Source: Mytilisepta virgata
Lineage: Eukaryota > Mollusca > Bivalvia > Mytilida > Mytilidae
Assembly (NCBI GenBank): GCA_028015205.1
Contig: CM051521.1
Span: 92,108,513-92,172,512, forward strand
Direction: 5' to 3'
Length of the DNA stretch: 64,000 nucleotides
The translations under genes were made by a program, and so were the position numbers. Shown here piece after piece: positions 15,301-24,300 of this stretch; position 1 is the stretch's first letter, and each line of letters begins with the position of its first letter. The notes under the pieces were generated by a model. That model did no database searches. It saw only the letters and a list, made by a program, of their open reading frames with translations, and had not been told where the DNA came from.

Positions 15301-18300
15301 TTGGATATTATCTATAGTTCGTGTTCTGGATACACTGTAAATTGGTTTTTCATGCAAATGTTAACACTGTGATCTGGGAATGAAAACTACTAACTTTACC
15401 TTTTGTTTTCTTGTAGTTATATAAATAAAATTATTCCAATTTTTCACATGATGATGAAAGTTTTAACAGAATGTTTCAAACCCTATTTTAGCCTTTTCCA
15501 ATAACTTCAGTTCCAAAATTTCAAGACTGAAATCAGAATTTGTAAAACTAAAATCAGAAAACAGGACTGGTCAATGTTTTTCCTTATTAAATTTTTCAAC
15601 AATGGAGAAATTGTCTAAGGTTGGGGTTTACAAATAGTACAAGATTCCTGAATAATCAGAATTGCACAATTTTCTTGTATAGCCTTACATGTATACTAGC
15701 ACCCATCAAGGAATTCATCTGATAACTTTTCCATATCAAGTCAAACAAGTTGTTAGGTATCTTTGATTTGTCTTTCAGATCTATATATTCAGATATTGCA
15801 CCAGTAAGATCAACAATTGCATCCTGAACTTTTCCTCCATCTAAAGCTTCATAATTTCCTCTTAATCTGAAATAATCTCATTGCCATGTTAATCAGTTTA
15901 CATGTACTATGTTAAATGTACTTTAAAAGAAAATATTTGAAGATATTTTATAATCAAATAGTTTTCATTTAACTAAAATACCTGACAGAATGAAAATCTA
16001 TTTAAAAAGGAGAGGGGTCGCTCTTCTTTTGTGCCAATTTTTTTCAACTGTTATGTGAATTCACACTCCAGTCAAAGTGTTATATAGAATAAGTGTTAAA
16101 AAGTCATTTTTCCAGTGATTATGTGAAACTGATGACCTCTTTACAATTTCAATAACAATATGATTAACTAATTTGTAGATGGTGACATCTGGCAACTTTC
16201 TATGGATTTTTACCTCAGCTGTCAATAAATACTATAATGAATAAATGTTAAAGTGAAATTCTTAAAAAATTCTGTGAATTCTTTATTTTTTGTTATATAT
16301 ACATTTACCAATTTTCATGGTTTTCATAGATAAAGCATAACCATGAAATATCATGATAAAATGCATCTTCATATTGTTTTAGTTCTAGAAAATTACAAAA
16401 TCACAAAATCTGGAATTCTTGTAAAATTTTCACAAGACCACCAACTATTATTTACAAAAATGTATGAATCCACATTATGCCAAGGAAGGATTGAGATTCA
16501 CAGAGTTTACTCTGGTTAGACACCATGATTCTGTGATTTCCATATATCTGCAAATCTGTGGATTTTTCGTAGTCAAGTTAAAAAATACACTCAGTAGATC
16601 TTAATATTTGCAACACATGCACCATGGAAAATAACAGAACTGCAGTGGATAAGCGGTAGATTTTCCCCTCAGACAAAAACTTTTTTTTGACTTTTGAGCA
16701 CAAATTTGGTACAAAGATAATATTGCATGATTTTAAGACTGAGAGTCAGAAAATACAAAGAATGCTAAAAAAGGGGGAGATAACTTATTATTATGAATTT
16801 GATATAGTTACGTGTAGAATCCTCTTTGCACTGAATGATCTGCATTTGGCAAAGAATAAATTGTATTACAGAATACACATGTACATTCTGGAATATTTAT
16901 TTCTAATAAATTAGTGGTTCATCTAAGGTGCTAATGATGCCTGATATTTACATAAGCATTTTCTTACAGGTCTCTTACCTTGTTACTCAATTAGTAAATA
17001 AGTGATGATCAAATCAACTCAGATAATTATGTCTTGAAAGGATGTACTTTTATTATCAGTCTCATTAAAATTAGATCTACCAAAGCCTAACAATGTTTAA
17101 TTTTTTTATCATAATGTATAGATCTGATTATCATGACACTGTTTTATAATGAAACATACAATATCTTACTTAGCATATGCTTTTTCTATAAGTGCTGGCC
17201 AGAATTCATCAGGATCACTTCTGTTCCTGGCATAAATAAGCTGGTGACCATTTGTTGGTAATAGGTCATCTATAATTATCTCTATCCATTTTCCATACCA
17301 CCAAAAATTGAACCGAAATATACCTAGAATTACAACCACAACAATGAACAAAAACATATATTCATAATGCAAGCCGTTTTACTATTTATTCTTACTTCAA
17401 GATATCTCATATAATATATAAGATATCTCATATAATATATAAGATATCTTATATAATCTAGTTTTTATAAGATATCTTATAAACTTTATAAGATATCTTC
17501 TAAAGTTTATATCTTATAAAGTATATAAGATATCTCATAAAGTATATAAGATATCTTATAAAGTTTATAAGATATCTTATAAATATTTTTTATATAAGAG
17601 ATATCTCATATAACTTATAAGATATCTTATATAGTTTATAAGATATCTTATATAATATATAAGATATCTTATAAAGAAAATTATATGAGATATCTTATAA
17701 ACTATATAAGATATCTTATAAACTATATAAGATATCTTATAAACTATATGAGATATCTTATAAACTTTATTAGATATCTTGAAGTTAGAATAAATAGTAA
17801 AACGGCTTGCCATATATTCAACTTATTGTGTATTTTTACCTTTCTTGTGTTAAAGTTATCATCCTGCTTTTTTAAACAAATGAAAACAAATTTATTGCAC
17901 TATAAGCTGTTAACAACTGCTTTGTTAATTACAGCTGCCATTAACAGAGAAACTTGTAATGTTATCAAACTTATGTTAATAACATTTTACATCTACAATA
18001 TATTATATCAACTAATAGGTTTTCTTTGTCCTGAAACTCTGCATTAATATTTCAAGATATACCAAAACAGAAATATATGTACTCTGCTTGCTATCCTAAA
18101 AAGACTTCTTAATTTTAAAATAAATCCTATGTTAAGAGAAAAATTTACCACGTAATTTTAGTATATTTAGCTATCCACTTTATAATGTTTGATAGTTTTG
18201 CAATGAATCTGTTCTTTTCAAATCGCCAAATAAACAGTGTAAGTTGAAGTAAGGTTTTATACCTGCATAATCCCTGTCAAAGTCCTGATCTACAGGTATA

Positions 18301-21300
18301 CATCTGAACAGTAACTTAGGTATGGTGGATACTACTGCTGCTCCAGCAATGAACCAACAATTTCCTATCAAAATAAAATGCCAAATAAACATGGTGTTAC
18401 ATACTAAAAACCCAACCGTTTCAGAGGAGACAACCACTGGCAATAAATTAACCTAGGTCTTGTGTCATATGTGACATCTTTTACATGGAAAAACAACACA
18501 CAACTGGCTTGAGGTTAGATTTCCTTAACTCAGCTGGAGTCTTCCCTATTCTGACACCATATGAGAGACAAAACCCAAGAGTTTTAAACTTTGATCAAGT
18601 GACTTCTAATATGATAGGGTTCTTCACTTTTTAATTCCTCTTTTATCTCAGGGTCTCTTTCATTTTGCAGATATTCCATTCCAAGTAAAAGCGGTGAACA
18701 GAACACAAATTTTGAACTAGCTAATAACTTAACAAGAGCAAACATACAAAAATGCTAAGGTTTAAGCAAAGTCAAGGTCATAATCAAACTAAAATATACC
18801 TAACAATGATTCCACATACCAAATATATTTTTACCTGGTGACTGAGAAAGTGAGCTAATCACAAAAACTTAACCTAAGTAAGTGAACCATATACATTAAG
18901 GTGAAGGCTATGTTCCATATATCAAACTGACATCTACACCAAACAAGGAATGCACACAGAAAATATTAAGTTGCTGCAAAACTGTTAACTGTTAATCACA
19001 AAAACTCAATCTGATTAAGTGAAGCATGAAATCGAGGTCAAAGTCATGTGTCATATGTCATACTGACATGTATATACACCCAAAAATGATTTTTTAGATA
19101 AAATATCATTGACCTGCTATGTATAGTTACTAAGAAACTGAGCATATTAAACATGAAAATAAATCACAAAAATTTGACCTAAGTCAGTGAAGAGTGAAAA
19201 TTAAGTCTATGTCACACACCAATGTACAGATTGCAAGGAATAAATAGACCAAATACAGAAGCTATCACTTACAATTTCAAAATTTTTATATGACAGTTGG
19301 GATAGTTTATTTGGTTGTGATATATTAAAAACAATGCAGACACATGGAGACAGGAGTTTATGGTATTTTACAAATTTAATACATCAAATTATCGAGAATT
19401 TTATGACTTCATTTATTGCAAAATCTTAATAACTTTGACCCCTTGTATCTCGGAAACAATAAAAGATAGGGAAAAAAATTATTGAAATACTAATGGAAGC
19501 ACTCATCAAGGCGAGTCAAAAGAAAACGTCTCCATACCAATTTGATGAAAAAAAAATTAACATATACATGTAAAGCAATATCGGTTTTTTTTTGGTTTTT
19601 TGGTTCTTTTAACCCCTTATATCTCTAAAAATCGTAAAAGATAGAAATCTGTTGACATATGACTGGAAGCACTCATCAAGATGAATTTAAAGAAAAATCC
19701 CAATTGAAATCGATGTCCTGCATGATGGCTAATTTTGGCCCCTTTAATCCCTTTTATCTCTGCAACCACAAAAGTTACACAAAAATGCCTGGAGTAACTT
19801 TTATAACAATTTAAAAACAACATGTTTTAAGCACCTTTAACCCCCTGTATCTCAAAAAAGTAAAAGATACTAAATATTTGTTGACATACAACTGAAAATA
19901 CTCAAGATAAAATAAAAGAAAAAAATCTTCATTGAAATTGGATGAAAAATAAAAAATGTATGTTTCCTCCAAAATTGCTAACTGTGACCCCTTGTATCTC
20001 AAAAACAATAAAAAAAAAAAAACAATAAAATATAGAAAAAAATTCTTGGCATACTAATGTAAGCATTCACCATTGTGAATTAAAAGAAAAAAATTCCCAT
20101 TAAAATTGGATGAAAAATAAGTCTCCATTAAAATTGGATAAAAAATATAAAAATTTGCATATCAAGGCAGTTGAAGGCACATTGCCTTTTTGGCCTTTTT
20201 AACCCCTTCTATCTCAAAAACTGTAAAAGATGGAAGAAATCCGTGGGCATACCACTGGAAACACTCATCAAGATGATTTAAAAGAAAAAATCCCCATCAA
20301 AATTGGACCATTTAAAAAAAATCATCAGAATCGGATAAGAAATAAAAAAAGTTTTGAAAATGAAGGTGTGTCCGTTTTTTGGCCCCTTATATCTCTAAAA
20401 CAGTAGGAGATAGTAAAAAACGAATCTTGCATAAGTTTTTTCCATTTTATCAAGGAACATTATAATAAAAAAATCATAGAAATCGGATGAAAATTTAAAA
20501 AGTTACAACAAAAAAAAAAAACCTTAATGACCCCCAGAAAAAAAACGAGAGGGGCCAGATTTCCCCAAATCCATCCCAACCTGTATTTCATATTGGGGAC
20601 CACTGTGGTAAAATATTATAAAGATACGTTTAATAGAATAAAAGTTAAAATGAGCGAAATCTAACTGCATGTCTAACGGGACGCCGATGACGACGACGAC
20701 AGGCTCATACCATAATACGATCACAATTTTTTTGCGTATAAAAATCGGATAACACTTCAAATACTTACACCAAAATTATCTAAAAGAAAACCTTATTGAC
20801 CCACAGGGGCCATAATTCCCAAAACCAATCCCAACATGTAATTCTTATGGAGGACAACCGGGGGGGGGGGACAACTGATTTCTGTAAAATATTATAAACG
20901 TTCAACAGAACAAACTAAATGAGCGGAAACTTAACTGTCTACGGACACCGACGCCGACGCCGAGGACGAGGACGACAGGCTCATACCATAATACGACCAC
21001 AATTTTTGTGGTCATATAAAAAATCGGATAACACTTCAAAAGGTTCCCAAAAGTTACACCGTCGTTATATAAAAAAAAACCCTATTGGCCCCCAGAAAAA
21101 CGGAAAGGGTCATATTTCCCCAAATCCCAACCTGTATTTCTTATGGGGGACAATTTCGGTAAAATATTATAAAGATAAGTTTAACAGAACAAAAGTAATT
21201 GTGCGGAAGCTAACCGCCGACGACGATAGGCTCATATAATACGTCCGCAAATATTTGCAGTCGTATAAAAATCATCTTTTCGACATTACGAAAGAACTAA

Positions 21301-24300
21301 TGGAACAAAAACTAGAAGTTGCATCTGTTTAGAAAAGAATTTCTGGTAGTTTATGAAATTAAAATATCACTATTATAATAAATAAGACAATTTACTTGTG
21401 ATACCTTACAAATTTATTGTTTGTTTAGTTGGGGTTTAACGCCGTTTTCAGCACATTTGGCCATTTCGCGGCGGCCAGTTTTTATTGGCGGAGGAAGCTG
21501 AAGTACCCGGAGAGAACCACCGACCTTCGGTAGGAAAATTGGCTATCCTTGGGAATTAAGATCGGAGTCGAACACACCCCGCCACAGGGAAGATTCGATC
21601 ATTAGTAGTCATGACGAACTACCTAGATCACTCGGCTACCGAGGCCCCCTTTACAAATTTAACATACCGTTATAGTTTATAGAGTAAAAAAGATAAAAGT
21701 TCACTCATAATAAAAAGAATGCAGATATTTAATTTGTTACAAAATAATTAAAATCTAGTTTTTGAATATACCGTAATAACTCAAAGAGTACTCATGAAAT
21801 TAAAATTAATACCTGCTAAGACAGGAATTTTTGGCATATTATAAATTTAATACATCAAATTATCAAGAATTTTATTACTTTACTTTTTTGCAGAATCTTA
21901 TAAAACATCTTTTCAACACACCGCAACAACTTATGGAGTAAGACTAGATACTGCAGCTGATCAGACACGAAATTTTGATTGTTTATGAATTTTGAACATC
22001 AAAATTATAATAAATAAGATAATTCACTTATAGCCATACATTAAAATTCAACTTTTAACATGCCGTAATAGTCCAGGGAGTACAAAAAGTAAATTTGAAT
22101 AAAATTTAGTTTTACTACTTTAAAAACATTAAACAATGAAGAAATTTGATGATATTTAAGTTGTTGCGATATAAACAAAACTAGCTCCTGTAGTCTGACA
22201 TTAAAAATGTTACCCCCAAAGACAGGAATTAATGGTATTTTATAAATTAAGTTTAATTAATACGTCAAGAATTTTATGATTTGACTTATTCAAAATCTTA
22301 ATGGACAGTTCTGACCTAGAACATTTCTTGACAGTTCTACCCTAGAACTATTTATGACCGAGTATGTTCTGACCTAGAACCGTCTGGACAGTTCTGGTCT
22401 ATAACCGCTCTGGACAGTTTTGAACGGTTCTAGGACAGTATTTCCTGACAGAACAGTAGAGAGATCAGAATTGATCCCATCTGTATAATGTATAATATAT
22501 AATTGACCTCCCACCTAAAGTTACTGAGAAACGAACATACAGACTAAATATAGTTGACCGATTACTTGCAGTTACTTCAATGTCAACCAACCTTGAAAAT
22601 GAGGCCAAGGAATGGCGTGTTAAACCGACATCACCCTTCAAAGTAGCATCTTTAGACCAAGCGAGACAGAACTCAAAACCTTTGTTAATTATATCATGCT
22701 CTTTATTTCTTTCTTCCTTTTTATTATTATTTTTATGAAGTTTTACTTTCAGGTATAATCAACCTGTATAAGCTATTTTCTTGGTAAAAGCAGAACTGAC
22801 TTAAAATCAAGGTATTTTCCCCTCCTACTAGAATTTTTGTGCACAACAGTTTAATGGAGGGCCAAACCTATATCACATGCTATATCAACCCGAGTACCCA
22901 ATATCACCCCGAGAGACATTCGCCCGAGGTGTGATATTGGTGAAGGGTCGACATAGAATAGTGATATAGGTTTGGTCATGTATTATTCTTTATATATTCC
23001 ACTTACCAAGATAACCCTGGTACAAATCGTGTCTGGACAATCCCGCCTTCACTAATCTTGGATTTGCAACCAAATCCTAAAATGGTGTATAAACATGATA
23101 AAGATGATAAAATAACAAAATTTGAATTTTGAACATTACCTTGATTGATATCAATATATAATTCGGCAGATTTTCAAAATATGCAATATATCAGATCTAC
23201 AGTCTTCATTCTTTGTACCGTTAATACAGAGTTTAACAAGAATTATTTGCAAACAAGTAATTTTTTCACAGAAATTGCAATTACAAATAAACTAAAAATT
23301 CATTGCATACGATGCATATTTCTGGATTAACCTAATTCGCCAGGTACGCTCGTGACAAATTCTTTGTTTGTTTGTTTAGTTTGGGGTTTTACGCCGTTTT
23401 CAGCAGATTTCGCGGCGGCCGGTTTTTATTGGTGGATGAAGCCGGAGTACTCGGAAGGAACCACCGACCTTCGGTAGGAAAATTGGTAATCTTTGTCAAT
23501 TAAGATCGGAGTCGAACACACCCCGCCATAGGTGAGATTCGAACTCACAACGTCAGCGTTTACAGGCTAATAGTCACTAGTAGTTATGACGGACCACCTA
23601 GACCACTCGGCCACAGAGGCTCCTCAAATTCTTTGGAAAGTCAAAATTAAGAACCAAACGATTGTTAACAGACCATACCAATTTAACCAAAAAATGGATG
23701 ATGTCAACTTGGAAGAACTGAAACCCTACTTCTAACAGAATTTCAAAATTTATCCAATTAAAATTTCAATTTTTAAAATCATGCCATGTCCAAAGCATTC
23801 GCTTCTGAAGGGGTCACACCCTCAATGGCTAACAGTCCATCGGCAGCGGTAATCACCTCAGTCATTGTGGAAGTAAAATAACAGATCAATACATGTATAT
23901 AATTCCTTGTGTACCATGAGCACTTCCGGAAATCTTAAATCCAGTTACTGCGCTAACGAAGTATATTTTCTGGGGTTCTAAAATCAAATTACAGAGGTAA
24001 AAAAAAATTTCAGGAGATCCTGAAGTTGAATTGTGGAAGTCCTTAAATATTTCAAGGGTCCCTATAATCGAAGTGTGAAGGTCCACAAATATTTAAATAC
24101 AGTCATTGTGAAAATTTCGCGTCTCCTATAGATATCCATGGTTTATATTAAATATTTTTACATTTAAATATTCTTCTGGAAATAACAGTATTCTAATTCT
24201 GATTCTGATTCTAAAGTTAAGTACTGAATACGGTGTTCTATGAATTTAACCTCTTTGGGTCCTCTCATTGACCACTTACATGTACTGAATGAAAAAAAAT

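Noticed and set aside
17577..18047. Open frames on both strands with repeated RYLINYI / YKISYIV peptides
   Set aside because: Artefacts of the palindromic AGATATCT array inside the foldback element.
20919..21239. 106-codon plus-strand frame starting MSGNLTVYGHRRRRRGRGR
   Set aside because: Arises from a GACGCCGACGCCGAGG island in a repeat unit; sister units break the frame.
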